A stretch of DNA of 27,500 bases from Chrysomallon squamiferum. Taxonomy: Eukaryota > Mollusca > Gastropoda > Neomphalida > Peltospiridae. Within the stretch, counting starts at the first letter, position 1. Every line of letters starts with the position of its first letter. The stretch covers positions 4,422,827 to 4,450,326 of the forward strand of contig CM022668.1 of NCBI GenBank assembly GCA_012295275.1, read 5' to 3'. Below the pieces are notes generated by a model. It was given only the letters and a program-made list of their open reading frames with translations. It was not told where the DNA came from and did not search any database. Below are positions 17,740 through 27,500 of this stretch, one piece after another. Both the position numbers and the translations under genes were made by a program.

Positions 17740-18560
17740 CAGTACAAACTTCGACATAGTAATGCACAGAAAACTTAGCATCTGTCAACTACAATTAATT
17801 CTGCATTAGCAGCATGGGTCTCAGATAAGTGGTTAAATATTTTATTAATGTAAAATCATGCTGATAAAAACATGCTCTGTGTACCGAGGACAATTGACTT
17901 GACGAATCGTTAGATAGATTAGTATTTTTTTTTCTCTTTTCATTCTTTTCATTTTATGTTAATGTTGTTTTTGCTGCTGTTTTGCTTTAGGGTTTATTAT
18001 GAAATCGAGAAAAAATAAATATTTAGAATAAAACAGCAAATAAAACTGATAAATATTTTGAAACATACGTCTATTTAAAATTCGATAGAATCTGACTTAA
18101 ACAGTTAAGGAACACGGGTATTAGTGTTAGTATGTTAGATTGTCAGAAGAACGAGGCAAAGAAAAAAAATAAGAACAAGTGAGAAAGAGAGACAGATAGA
18201 TAAATAGAGAAACAGTCTCAGAGAGAGAAAGAGAGACTAAAATAGAGACAAGAGAAAGATAGAAAGACGGAAACAGGGAGATACAAAATGAAACAGTAAA
18301 GAAATTATGAAAAAGACGAAAAGTCAGAGATAGAAAAAATGTAAAGAATTATATAAAGATAAACAATGAACAAATAATACATACAGAATGAAACAATAAG
18401 AACAATTTATGAAACTAAAACAAACATATAAACAATAACTAACAAACTAAACAAACAAATACATAAATAAATAAATATATAGACAAATAAATAAATAACC
18501 CGTTCCTTCGTTTCAAATAAAACGAAAACAGGTACAAGATGATAACAAATACATACATAT
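17740..18560. other. Spacer inside duplicated block 1
   Basis: 17755-17930 matches 22315-22490 closely (GCATCTGTCAACTACAATTA, GCAGCATGGGTCTCAGATAA). After that it is AT-rich and GA-rich (18180-18300) with no coding signal. Confidence 0.65.
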
Positions 18561-18919
18561 ATATATATATTTTATATATATATTTTAATTACCCTCAGAT
18601 CATAGGCTGTTTCAGGGTTGCTGATCTTTGAATGGATGAGTAACGAGATAGTAAAATATTTTTTTATGCAAATAATATGACTAACAAAACTATTCTAAAT
18701 ATATTCATTTTATGTAGTCTTTCTCATACAGAGAATGTAAATATCTGAGGTTCTAAAAGAGAACAGATCATGGAAAGAAAAAACAGAAGAAAAGGAAAAT
18801 GTACGCAGAGATATAAAAAATATCAAAGAGAAAAAAGTAAAGATTCATTAGCACACATGCACACGCGAGTTTGTCTTACTTTAAACATGCACAAGCACAG
18901 TGACAACTGCACCCGAAAG

Positions 18920-18981
18920 AGGTCAAGGTGACACATTACGACTGAGTTATAGGCCATGTGATCCATCAGATTATCACGTGA
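18920..18981 (+). promoter_or_regulatory. Truncated promoter-like segment
   Basis: AGGTCAAGGTGA at 18920-18931 (two adjacent half sites, no spacer) and TCACGTGA at 18974-18981. Gene B has TCACGTGA at 22725-22732 followed within 40 bp by TTCGCAC and TATA. Here the sequence instead ends in a (TTA)n tract at 19018, so the core promoter and signal exon are missing. Confidence 0.45.
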
Positions 18982-19016
18982 CTTGTTTGAACATTTAGAT
19001 GAAGTATAGTTAGATT

Positions 19017-19017
<1 letters not shown>

Positions 19018-19068
<51 letters not shown>
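19018..19068. repeat. (TTA)n microsatellite
   Basis: Near-perfect TTA repeats at the point where the promoter-like segment of block 1 is lost. Confidence 0.95.
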
Positions 19069-19855
19069 ATTATTATTATTTTATTTTTTTTTAAATTTAT
19101 TTTTATATCTCAGAAAAACCCAATAAATGTGATAAATATTTTAAAAAAAACAGGTCTATTGCACATTGGAGCAAATCTGACTTTTGCATTAATAATAATT
19201 TACAAATAAATACGTAAATAAAATAAAATAAATTAAAATTTTAAAATTTAATGTGAGTAAATATCTGCCACAGATTTGAGTAAACTAATCCTTTATTTTG
19301 TCATCATTCTTTAATTTAATTCAAGATACAATGACTCATAATATAAAGAAATAGTGTATTTCTGGTGTAATGAAAATAGCATATTCAATCTCTGTTATTG
19401 TTATGTGTTGGTTTTTCAATATTGGAATACCCTCTCGATAAATACGACAAACGAAAATCGACAAAGACTAACTAGTATATTATTAAAAAGACACCAACAA
19501 CAACAACGAAAAATACCCACAAACAAACAAACAGAGAAACAAACAAATACAATTAATAAATTATTTTTCATACGGTCTTCTCAACGAAGAATAAAGTGCT
19601 AAATTCCTTTTATGGCTTAGATTTGGTGAATGTCAACTTTTTAGCCTTACCATCAGTATCATCATCATCATCATTATCATCATCATCATTATAATAATAA
19701 TAATTATTATTATTATAAATATTATTATTATTATGATTATTATTATTATAAATATTATTATTATTATTAAAATATTATTATTATTATCAATTCCAGTTTA
19801 ATCCTATTTCATTTTTAGAGTCAGACTGATAGATCATCCTCGACCTTCTTCATTT
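19069..19855. other. AT-rich spacer
   Basis: Contains AAAT-type and ATC/ATT repeats (19655-19790). No splice-supported exon was seen; an 82-codon open frame at 19354 lacks any coding signature. Confidence 0.65.
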
Positions 19856-20396
19856 TACTTCACGTCACTTCACTTCACTTCACTTCACTTCACTTCACTT
19901 CACTTCACTTCACTTCATTTCACTTCACTTCACTTCACGTCACTTCACTTCACTTCACTTCACTTCACGTCACTTCACTTCACTTCACTTCACTTCACGT
20001 CACTTCACTTCACTTCACTTCACTTCTTCACTTCACTTCACTTTACTTCACTTCACTTCACTTCACGTCACTTTACTTCACTTCACTTCACTTTACTTCA
20101 CTTCACTTCACTTCACTTCACGTCACTTCACTTCACTTCACGTCACTTCACTTCACTTCACTTCACTTCACTTCACTTCACTTCACTTCACTTCACTTCA
20201 CGTCACTTCACTTCACTTCACTTCACTTCACTTCACTTCACTTCACTTCACTTCACTTCACTTCACTTCACTTCACTTCACTTCACTTCACTTCACTTCA
20301 CTTCACTTCACTTCACTTCACTTCACTTCACTTCACTTCACTTCACTTCACTTCACTTCACGTCACTTCACTTCACTTCACGTCACTTTACTTCAG
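19856..20396. repeat. (CACTT)n pentanucleotide satellite, about 540 bp
   Basis: About 108 copies of CACTT/TTCAC. Ten units carry G in place of T, giving TTCACGTCAC, unevenly spaced; a few read CTTTA. One 3-base phase slip lies near 20025. Runs of perfect units are longest between about 20206 and 20356. Confidence 0.95.
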
Positions 20397-20399
20397 TTT

Positions 20400-20990
20400 A
20401 CATAATCTTAGTTTATTTTCCTTTGTTTCATGTTCGTTTAGTTATTTTATTTGATGTTACTTGATTTTCTTTGATTTAATTTAATTTATTTTAATTTAAT
20501 GTAATGTAATTTAGCGTAATATAATATAATTTAAAAAATCTTCTATTTTTACTTTATTTCATTTATTTAATCTTCTTTTATTTTATTTTATTTATTTCAT
20601 GTTTATTTTATTTTATTTTGATTTTTGTTTAAATTTGTTTTCATTTTTGCTATAATATTTTGTTTTATTATAATTTTACTTGATTCAGTTTTACTATGCT
20701 TTGCTATACTTTAATTTGTTTAATTTAATTATACTTTACTTTATTTCATTTTATTGTATTTCAATTTATTTTATATTCATTTATTTTAATCTATTTTATT
20801 TTATTTGCCTTTATTTTAATATTTTTATTTATTTATTTTATTTTATCTTATATTATCTTGAATTATTAAAATATGCTTTCCCTATTAATAACATATATTT
20901 TTACCTGTAACAATATATGCTTTTATCTCTAGTAAAATATATTATTACTTGTAATAAAATATAATTTCATCTATAATATGACAAAGTTTT
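20400..20990. other. T-rich low-complexity spacer
   Basis: TTTTATTTCATTTATTTAAT-like sequence that looks like decayed pentanucleotide satellite near its start. No gene signal was seen. Confidence 0.6.
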
Positions 20991-21046
20991 TCCTGTTACA
21001 AAATATACAACAGTACGTGATCAAGTAAAAGTTTCATTCTCCAAGA

Positions 21047-21178
<132 letters not shown>

Positions 21179-21387
21179 ATCGTTTGCAATACATACAGGA
21201 TGACTTAGTATAAACATCACAATATTAATACTCAGACAACTTAGCATGTGCAAATAGAAATTAATTTTGCATTAGCAGCATGGGTCTTAGATCAGTGGAT
21301 AGATAGTTGATTAATTACACAACAACAACACGAATGTGAACGCACGCGCTTTTACAAAGTGTTTTCAGGTGAATTGATTGTATATTC

Positions 21388-21487
21388 TCAAGGTGACCCC
21401 TAACTCTGATACAAGCCGAAGCCTACGTGACGAGTGTGGGTTGGTGCGGTCGGCGTGGGGTTCGAACCAGCGAAGGTGATCACGTGA
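21388..21487 (+). promoter_or_regulatory. GC-rich conserved segment, copy 2
   Basis: TCAAGGTGAC at 21388 and TCACGTGA at 21480-21487, with the intervening sequence matching 16635-16736 apart from a few substitutions and a 2-base length difference. Confidence 0.5.
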
Positions 21488-22217
21488 CTTCTTTCTGCAC
21501 GCAGATTAACGGTGGACTAATGTTTATTTTTCTCTGAAAAGTAAGTATTCAAACTAAAGCAGTGAAAGCTATTGTTATAGAATTGGCAAGTAGTATTAAC
21601 ATATCGAAAACTGAGAAAACCCAACTAGGTTATAAATAATTAATGAATATAATTATTTATATTGGTATTTCAGAAGAGACAAAAGACACAGTGAGTAAGA
21701 CACAGAACTGCAGAGAAACAAAGACTGAAAAGCGAAGTATACAGAGACAGATGAAAAGAGAGGGATGGACATAGAAGAGAGAGAGAAAAATAATGAGAGA
21801 TAACTAATGAAATCAATACGCAAATATTACATATGACCTTTCTTAGTGTATATATTGTACAGACATCAGTAAAATTCAACATTTCGATTCTTCTTTTTCT
21901 TCTTCTTCTCCTTCTTCTTCTTCTTCTTATATTTGTACAAACAATAAAATAAAATGATCATAGTTTTATATATATAAAACCCTTGCGTGTAAATAACCCA
22001 CATTTCGATAATATTTAAAAGTAACTCTCCTTTTATCAGAGATTATCAGTAAGTGGTGAATTCACCAAGAGAAGTAAAAAGAAATTACATCCTTACATAT
22101 ATACTACATACATACACACATACAGAAAAACACACATAAACACATTCAGGCATACATACAAACATACATACATACATACAGAAATTCATAGATACATACA
22201 TAGACACATAAATGCAA

Positions 22218-22219
<2 letters not shown>

Positions 22220-22276
<57 letters not shown>
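22220..22276. repeat. (TA)n microsatellite
   Basis: About 28 TA units within the CATA-rich part of block 2. Confidence 0.96.
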
Positions 22277-22282
<6 letters not shown>

Positions 22283-22724
22283 CACATACATACATTCAAA
22301 CATACGTATAAACTTTAAGATAGCAATGCGCAGAAAACTCAGCATCTGTCAACTACAATTAATTCTGCATTAGCAGCATGGGTCTCAGATAAGTGGTTAA
22401 ATATTTTATTAATGTAAAATCACGCTGACAAAAACATGCTCTGAGGACAATTGACTTGTTCGCACTACTGAATAGATTAGTATTTCTATTATGAAAACAG
22501 ATACAAGATGATAACAAAATAAATTGTTTAAAGTGTAACAGCTTTGAGACTAAAAACTAAAACACATATTACGGTTTGTATCGAATTTTACGAAACAGGG
22601 TTTTATTGTTTTTGGTTTGTTTTTGTTATTTATTTATTTATTATTATTATTTTTTTTTTTGCTGGCAACACTTGCGAGAGTCAACTAAACAGCACCCCAT
22701 GCTTTCCACAGATCTGATTTAAAA

Positions 22725-22776
22725 TCACGTGATCTGTTTTCTTGACACGTTCGCACATCTCAGTAATATTTATAAG
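22725..22776 (+). promoter_or_regulatory. Gene B core promoter: TCACGTGA, TTCGCAC, TATA box
   Basis: TCACGTGA at 22725-22732, TTCGCAC at 22750-22756 and TATAAG at 22771-22776, 70 bp before the ATG. The TTCGCAC-to-TATA spacing (21 bp) is the same as in gene A. Confidence 0.65.
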
Positions 22777-22840
22777 CCACACTCAGAGATCTTCATTCTG
22801 TAGTCAATTCAACAGAAGAACTGAAAAGAAGACAACAACC

Positions 22841-22926
22841 ATGAAACTACTTCTACTTATCGCCGTCGTCGTAGCATGTCTGGCTACAGTAGAGTCACAT
22901 GGAAAATTGCGTCACTGCAGACGAAG
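22841..22926 (+). CDS. Gene B signal-peptide exon
   Basis: Encodes MKLLLLIAVVVACLATVESH, then GKLRHCRR and two bases of Arg. A textbook signal peptide with likely cleavage after ...VES or ...SHG. GTAAAT donor at 22927. The shared codons GTCGTCGTAGCATGT match gene A. Confidence 0.85.
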
Positions 22927-24458
22927 GTAAATTTATTTGTTTTATTCTATAAATTAGGCGATCTTGAAATTAACTTCGCAATTCAAAGTAACCGGTTTTT
23001 TAGTTGTTTTTTTAAAAATATGTTTTATAATTAATATATATTTTTTTTCTTGTTGTGTCACTCCAGTGTTTGTTTTCTTGTTGTCCTTTGTTTATTTTTA
23101 TTTATATTTATTTAATTTTTTTTTTGTAATATATATATATATTTTTTTTTTCATTCCTTCTTGAGCTTTGACAAGATTATTGAGCTTTTGTATACAAAAA
23201 CATGTACATACATATACAAAAAGATCCATAAAAAAAAAAAAAAAAATAAAAGAAAAGAAAATAAAAGAAAAAGAAAAAGAAGAAGAAAAGGTTTGTTAAC
23301 ACCCAAGTTAAGTTTAAAACTGATTATTATTGATTGTTTAATGTAATAATAATGAAATTCGGTATCTTACAGAGAGAATAAAAGAAATATAGAAAAATAT
23401 GAAAGTAAAAGTATGATTGCTAAAAAGATATACAGCAAACAAGCTAAGTCATTTTACGTAAAGAAATATATAATATATTATTTCAATAATGATCTTCAAA
23501 AAGGTGAAACCATTTTCTCCATTCTCCATTATATTTGTCACATTCGCAATTTTAAAAGTAAATAGATCAGTCTGTATGAAATTTACTTTGCAGTTTACTT
23601 TTAATAATATTAATATTATCATAATTACCAAATAAAATAAATATGATAATTTGTATTAATTATTAGCCAGTTAACTGCATATACTTGGTTTATTTCAGAA
23701 CTAATCCTTTCCACAAAACAGTATTTTTTGTAACACATTACTGATATTTCAATAGGCGAAATTTTCATTCATGCACTGTTTTCTGTACAGTTTTAATTTT
23801 ATGACAATCATAAAATAAAATTAAAATAAAAAATAAAAAAGTAAAAATAACTTTTAGGAGCATGTTTGTAAAAAAATACTTTCATCAGAATCTAAGTTTT
23901 ATGTAAAACAGTGGATACTTAAACCATGACAAGCTGAATCTTTCAAATGCTTTTTTTTTTTTAATTATTTTATTTATTTAATTATTATTATTTTTTTTTT
24001 TTCTAAATACATTTTATAAAACATTACGATTCATATTTCTATGTTTAGTTTTCGTGGATTTGTAATGATTGTAACAGATAAGTGATTATGTTATTAATTT
24101 TTGAAGAATTGTTACTCCATTCAGCTGCCTGATTCACCAAATGTTAATAAAATTCTTAATTTGCTTGATTTTAGACAAAAATTAGACTGTAGTATCTGTT
24201 TTAAGGTAAAAATGTACAACAAGTAGTAATCCTGTACTAACTTTCAACACTCTGGGAATATTACACTTGATACGGTTAATTTTAGGCGTGAAATTTCAGC
24301 GTAATACTCAAGTTTGTCATTGCACTGCTCAGACACATAGAAGTTTTTTCAAGAATGAAACTGGTGTCATCAGCATGTTACGATATCAAATATTCAGTAC
24401 CATCTCATATCTTTGTAATTTCCCAGTAAAATTTCGACACATATTTAATGAAGAAAAG

Positions 24459-24498
<40 letters not shown>

Positions 24499-25074
24499 TG
24501 ACTGGAAGTCTCTTTCTCTGTAGCATGAAAGTTTCTGAAAGAAAATCATTTTGTAGCAGTTTGCATATCAGATGTTTGTAAAAGATTTCTATCCAGCATT
24601 TTATAAATTATTTAAATTTAAACATATAACTAAAAGATCAGGTATTTCAAGTATATCAGTGTTTTTCAGTGATTATAACAGACGTATGTTGTGTATCAGC
24701 GATACTTCCTTCCAGTTGTTTAGAAACTGTTCTGGTTTATTTGTTTCAAGTCTACACGCTATAATAACACGTTTTACTTATCTGAACCAAGGGATTCTGT
24801 CATTTTTCATGTTTTTAAAGAGTAAAACATTTCTATATAACATATTTACTTCTTCAATGGTTAACTTTCTAAAAATGATATTTACTTAGATGGTGCTATT
24901 TCATTGGTTAATTTTGTCTTGTTCTAATATATCCAGTTACTTGTTGATCGTTTTCTTCCAGTTCATGATGATCTCAATTTCTTTTGTTTTTCTCTTTTTC
25001 AATAAATACTGAATATGAAATCGTATAGTTCTGGGATTTTATTTTATTATATTTTTTTTTTTTTTTTATTTATT

Positions 25075-25128
<54 letters not shown>

Positions 25129-25796
25129 TTTATTTATTTATTTATTTGTTTATTTATTTTCCTTTAAAACGTCTCTTTGGAACTTTTGAAATTTTTCTGC
25201 AGAACAGTAAGCCCATACGAGATCAAAGTAAATAAACAAAGACGTTTGAAAATGTCCGAGATTATCCGATATATCACACTGTAATACTAATGAATGAATG
25301 ATATAATGAATAAATGAATGGATGAATGAACGAATGAACGAATGAATAAATAAATAGACAAACAAAAGAAAACAAAACAAAAAATAAAATGTTTAGACAC
25401 ACTCTCTTCTCAACGTAGAATAATCTTTTAATTTCATTTAATTTATCGTCATCATTATCATGATTACAACATCTTCATCACCATCAGTAAATGAATAAAT
25501 AAATAAATATTGTAATTAAATATTATTTCATTTTCAGACTTAAATTACTGAAGACAAAACTCTGTGTTCTAAACAAGGAACTTGATGAATGCGAATCGAA
25601 AAGTAAGATATAAGTATAGATATTAGTATAGTTATATTATATCAGTTTCTACTTTATTTTCCTTTACATCTGATCTGATATGTGTACTATTAAATTATAA
25701 TTTATTTCTGTTAATTTTAAAACAACTAAAATAAAAAGGGTGATTTCAATAACTGTTCAGTCAAATTACGGGTACACAAAGAAAATCTAATATTAC

Positions 25797-25893
<97 letters not shown>

Positions 25894-26351
25894 TAAGATA
25901 TATACTAATTGAGTATTTTTCCTAAATTATTTTTGTTTTGTAGCTACCACTACAGGTGAGTTTTTTTTTTTATTCTGTCTTTATTCTTCTACTGACATTG
26001 AAACACGCAGCAAAACACCCAGCTACTTGTTATATTACCAATCGGCAATTATGCACAAACATACGTACATACATACATACATACATACAAACATACATAC
26101 ATACATACGTACATACATACATACATACATACATACATACATACATACATACAAAAGCCACTGGAGACGATGACGTTGACGTCGATGTTGTGGAGTCAAG
26201 ATTCATCTTCTGTCTGGTTGGATGTCGTAGATTGATGATTTCATCAGTGTGACCTCGCTCGTGACCTCTGGCGCTGGGGGTGGTACGGGCTGGGAGGGGT
26301 GTTGGCTGTAACCTGTTTCACACATGTACGATTCAGATCACACACGCACAC

Positions 26352-26391
<40 letters not shown>

Positions 26392-27487
26392 ACACACACA
26401 TATGTACGGGCATAAATACAAACTAAAGCTTGTTTTCTAACGTATTTTTTATTTCTACTTTATATAGAGGCGTCTACAACGAGTAAGTTTTTTTAATTAT
26501 TTATTTATCTTCTGCTCTCTGATATAGATATTTAAAAATGCATACACTTATACGTACAGAAAGAAGGAAATACATATACATACATACGTACATACACAGA
26601 TTCATACATACAAATTTGATACAGTAGAATATTTTGTCATGAACACATAAAGATCTGCCTAAATAATTTAATGCATGATGAACAAATTGCATCACATGTA
26701 TATTTGACCATATAATTTGACTTTGTGAAACATTATTAAATTTGAAATTAAAATCTATTTCTGATGATTTATTGTGTGTGTATATATATACACTAAAAAT
26801 TAATACCTTTATACAGATATACATAGATACACACACACATACACATATATACATACAAACATACATACATCAAACACATATACGTGAAACATATATTTGT
26901 CCTTCGTGAATATACTTCATGAGCTTATATCACACATTTCTTAATATAATTAAACAAAAGTTATGTAATCACTCAAAATAGTTGGTAATGTACAAAATAT
27001 GTGTGGAAAAAAATAATTAAATTAGAAAGCTAAAACTATTTGCGATTTTTTGATTTTATTTGATTATTTGAATTTTTAAACATTATATTAAAGCGCCTAC
27101 GACAGGTAAGTTTTTAAATTATTAACTTATCTTCTTTATTCATATGTACATAACCAAATATGCACTACATGAACATCCACATACACACACACATACACAC
27201 ATGTATACATACACACACACATACATATATATACAGGTACAGATACATAAATACATAAATTCATTCATACGTTTATGTCTGATTACTAAATAACATTATA
27301 TGTATTTTTCATCTTTCTTACCTTGTTAAATATACCGAATACACACACACATACAAAGAAACAAACACACACACAAACAAACAAACAAACACACACACAA
27401 ACAAACAGACGCACATAGACTTTATTTACTTTGATATTTTGATTATTTCAATTTAAAAAAAAAATTATATTGTAGCCCCTACTACAA
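22841..27487 (+). CDS. Micro-exon gene B: secreted protein with basic Cys segment and Thr-rich linker, 3' partial
   Basis: Predicted exported protein, function unknown, running off the right edge. Exons: 22841-22926 (signal peptide), 25538-25602, micro-exons 25944-25955, 26468-26482, 27094-27105, 27476-27487. The frame is kept throughout: phase 2 after exon 1, phase 1 at every later junction. The mature start is basic (GKLRHCRRRLKLLKTKLC), then VLNKELDECESK with an amphipathic, possibly helical look, then Thr-Thr-Thr-Thr, Glu-Ala-Ser-Thr-Thr, Thr-Pro-Thr-Thr, Ala-Pro-Thr-Thr from the micro-exons. It is paralogous to gene A by promoter, signal core, start of intron 1 and micro-exon introns. 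A cysteine-rich last exon like that of gene A is expected beyond the window, but this is not shown. Confidence 0.68.
22927..25537 (+). other. Gene B intron 1 (2.6 kb)
   Basis: The first 60 bases align with intron 1 of gene A. The rest is AT-rich, with an A tract at 23230-23246, a 38-A tract at 24459-24496 and (TTA)n at 25083-25128. The sequence 24200-25040 is less repetitive, but no exon was supported. The A tract at 24459 could be the tail of an old retrocopy, unproven. Confidence 0.65.
24459..24496. repeat. A tract of 38 bases
   Basis: Homopolymer A preceded by AAGAAAAG. No AATAAA was seen shortly before it and no target-site duplication was recognised, so its origin is unclear. Confidence 0.9.
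25538..25602 (+). CDS. Gene B exon 2: basic, two-cysteine segment
   Basis: 65 nt, phase 2 in and phase 1 out, between CATTTTCAG and GTAAGA. It completes Arg and encodes LKLLKTKLCVLNKELDECES plus Lys. Two cysteines, ten residues apart, lie on a helix-prone stretch. No counterpart was seen in gene A. Confidence 0.72.
25801..25889. repeat. (CT)n microsatellite
   Basis: About 44 CT units, lying 55 bp before the first gene B micro-exon. It may add to the pyrimidine-rich context of that intron. Confidence 0.97.
25944..25955 (+). CDS. Gene B micro-exon 1 (12 nt)
   Basis: CTACCACTACAG between GTTTTGTAG and GTGAGT, phase 1-1. Encodes Thr-Thr-Thr-Thr after the A left by exon 2. Confidence 0.65.
26058..26154. 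repeat. (CATA)n microsatellite
   Basis: About 24 tetranucleotide units with a few CGTA variants, inside a gene B intron. Confidence 0.95.
26155..26330. other. Unexplained GC-rich patch in a gene B intron
   Basis: Markedly GC-richer than its surroundings. It includes GACGATGACGTTGACGTCGA and two TGACCT half sites six bases apart (about 26250-26267). An open frame through it starts inside repeats and has no splice support in phase 1, so it is not called as an exon. It could be an enhancer or an exon of another model. Confidence 0.35.
26338..26400. repeat. (CA)n microsatellite
   Basis: CA repeats with a few interruptions, in the gene B intron before micro-exon 2. Confidence 0.95.
26468..26482 (+). 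CDS. Gene B micro-exon 2 (15 nt)
   Basis: AGGCGTCTACAACGA between TTTATATAG and GTAAGT. Fifteen bases, phase 1-1, encoding Glu-Ala-Ser-Thr-Thr. It is one codon longer than the standard unit; an inner AG at 26469 would give 13 nt and break the frame. Confidence 0.62.
27094..27105 (+). CDS. Gene B micro-exon 3 (12 nt)
   Basis: CGCCTACGACAG between TATATTAAAG and GTAAGT, phase 1-1, encoding Thr-Pro-Thr-Thr. The preceding intron (AATAGTTGGTAATGT...AGAAAGCTAAAACTATTT) matches the introns before gene A micro-exons at 13605, 13883 and 14183. Confidence 0.7.
27476..27487 (+). CDS. Gene B micro-exon 4 (12 nt)
   Basis: CCCCTACTACAA between TATATTGTAG and GTAAGT, phase 1-1, encoding Ala-Pro-Thr-Thr. 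The array clearly continues past the right edge. Confidence 0.7.
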
Positions 27488-27500
27488 GTAAGTTGTCTAA

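Larger units (their letters stand above)
16300..19010 (+). repeat. Segmental duplication, copy 1 (orphan promoter block)
   Basis: Aligns in pieces with 20990-22740: CGTTTGCAATACATACA, the GCAGCATGGGTCTTAGATCA segment, a 110-bp GC-rich segment with TCAAGGTGAC and TCACGTGA, GTGGACTAATGTTTATTTTT, the CATA minisatellite, GACAATTGACTTG and ACAAGATGATAACAAA. Copy 2 leads into gene B. Copy 1 has no signal exon behind it; it reaches a TCACGTGA box at 18974 and then runs into a (TTA)n tract at 19018. Confidence 0.8.

Noticed and set aside
19856-20396. CACTT tract as a CRISPR array
   Set aside because: Direct pentamer repeats without spacers; a eukaryotic satellite.
24267-24889. Two overlapping open frames of about 105 codons on either side of the 38-A tract
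   Set aside because: No recognisable domain, no splice support and normal intron composition; a retrocopy origin could not be shown.
25956-26252. 98-codon frame ending in an acidic DDDVDVDVVE segment
   Set aside because: It starts inside the intron and crosses a CATA repeat; no acceptor gives phase 1 entry into the acidic part. Kept only as a GC-rich patch.

Overview
This is animal nuclear DNA: spliced genes with GT-AG introns, phased exons, TATA-type promoters, AT-rich introns and very dense simple-sequence repeats ((TTA)n, (CATA)n, (GA)n, (CA)n, (TA)n). The receptor family, the small introns and the repeat spectrum suggest a lophotrochozoan, most likely a mollusc. That is an inference; nothing in the window proves it. 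All genes found are on the + strand. I saw no tRNA, rRNA, CRISPR array or intact transposon.

Region 1 (356-6660) holds a pentameric Cys-loop receptor (nicotinic acetylcholine receptor superfamily). Six exons join in frame from the N-terminal ligand-binding domain to the stop codon after the fourth membrane helix; the signal-peptide exon lies off the left edge. It has the Cys-loop and a GEK cation-type pore entrance, but no vicinal-cysteine pair in loop C. Intron 3 carries copies of the exon-4 splice acceptor plus exon start.

Region 2 (about 8400-27500) appears to hold a tandem family of small secreted-protein genes built from micro-exons. Gene A (10468-15682) has a signal-peptide exon, then 13 micro-exon copies of 9 or 12 nt, then a cysteine-rich exon and a short last exon. 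Each micro-exon is phase 1-1 and encodes a variant of Thr-Pro-Thr-Thr. Seven copies have usable splice sites and six have damaged donors. Using the seven, the model is exactly 300 nt and in frame. Gene B (22841 to beyond the right edge) is a paralogue: a matching signal exon and promoter, a basic Cys-containing exon, then four more micro-exons (12, 15, 12, 12 nt). Three micro-exon copies upstream of gene A (8426, 8821, 9272) point to a broken or partial earlier member. Between A and B lie two copies of a promoter-containing block (about 16300-19010 and 20990-22740). The first is an orphan promoter with no gene behind it.

The rest is AT-rich intron or spacer with microsatellites, a 540-bp CACTT satellite and a perfect 96-bp palindrome. 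The micro-exon family, with its mix of live and damaged donors, is the most likely undescribed system here.
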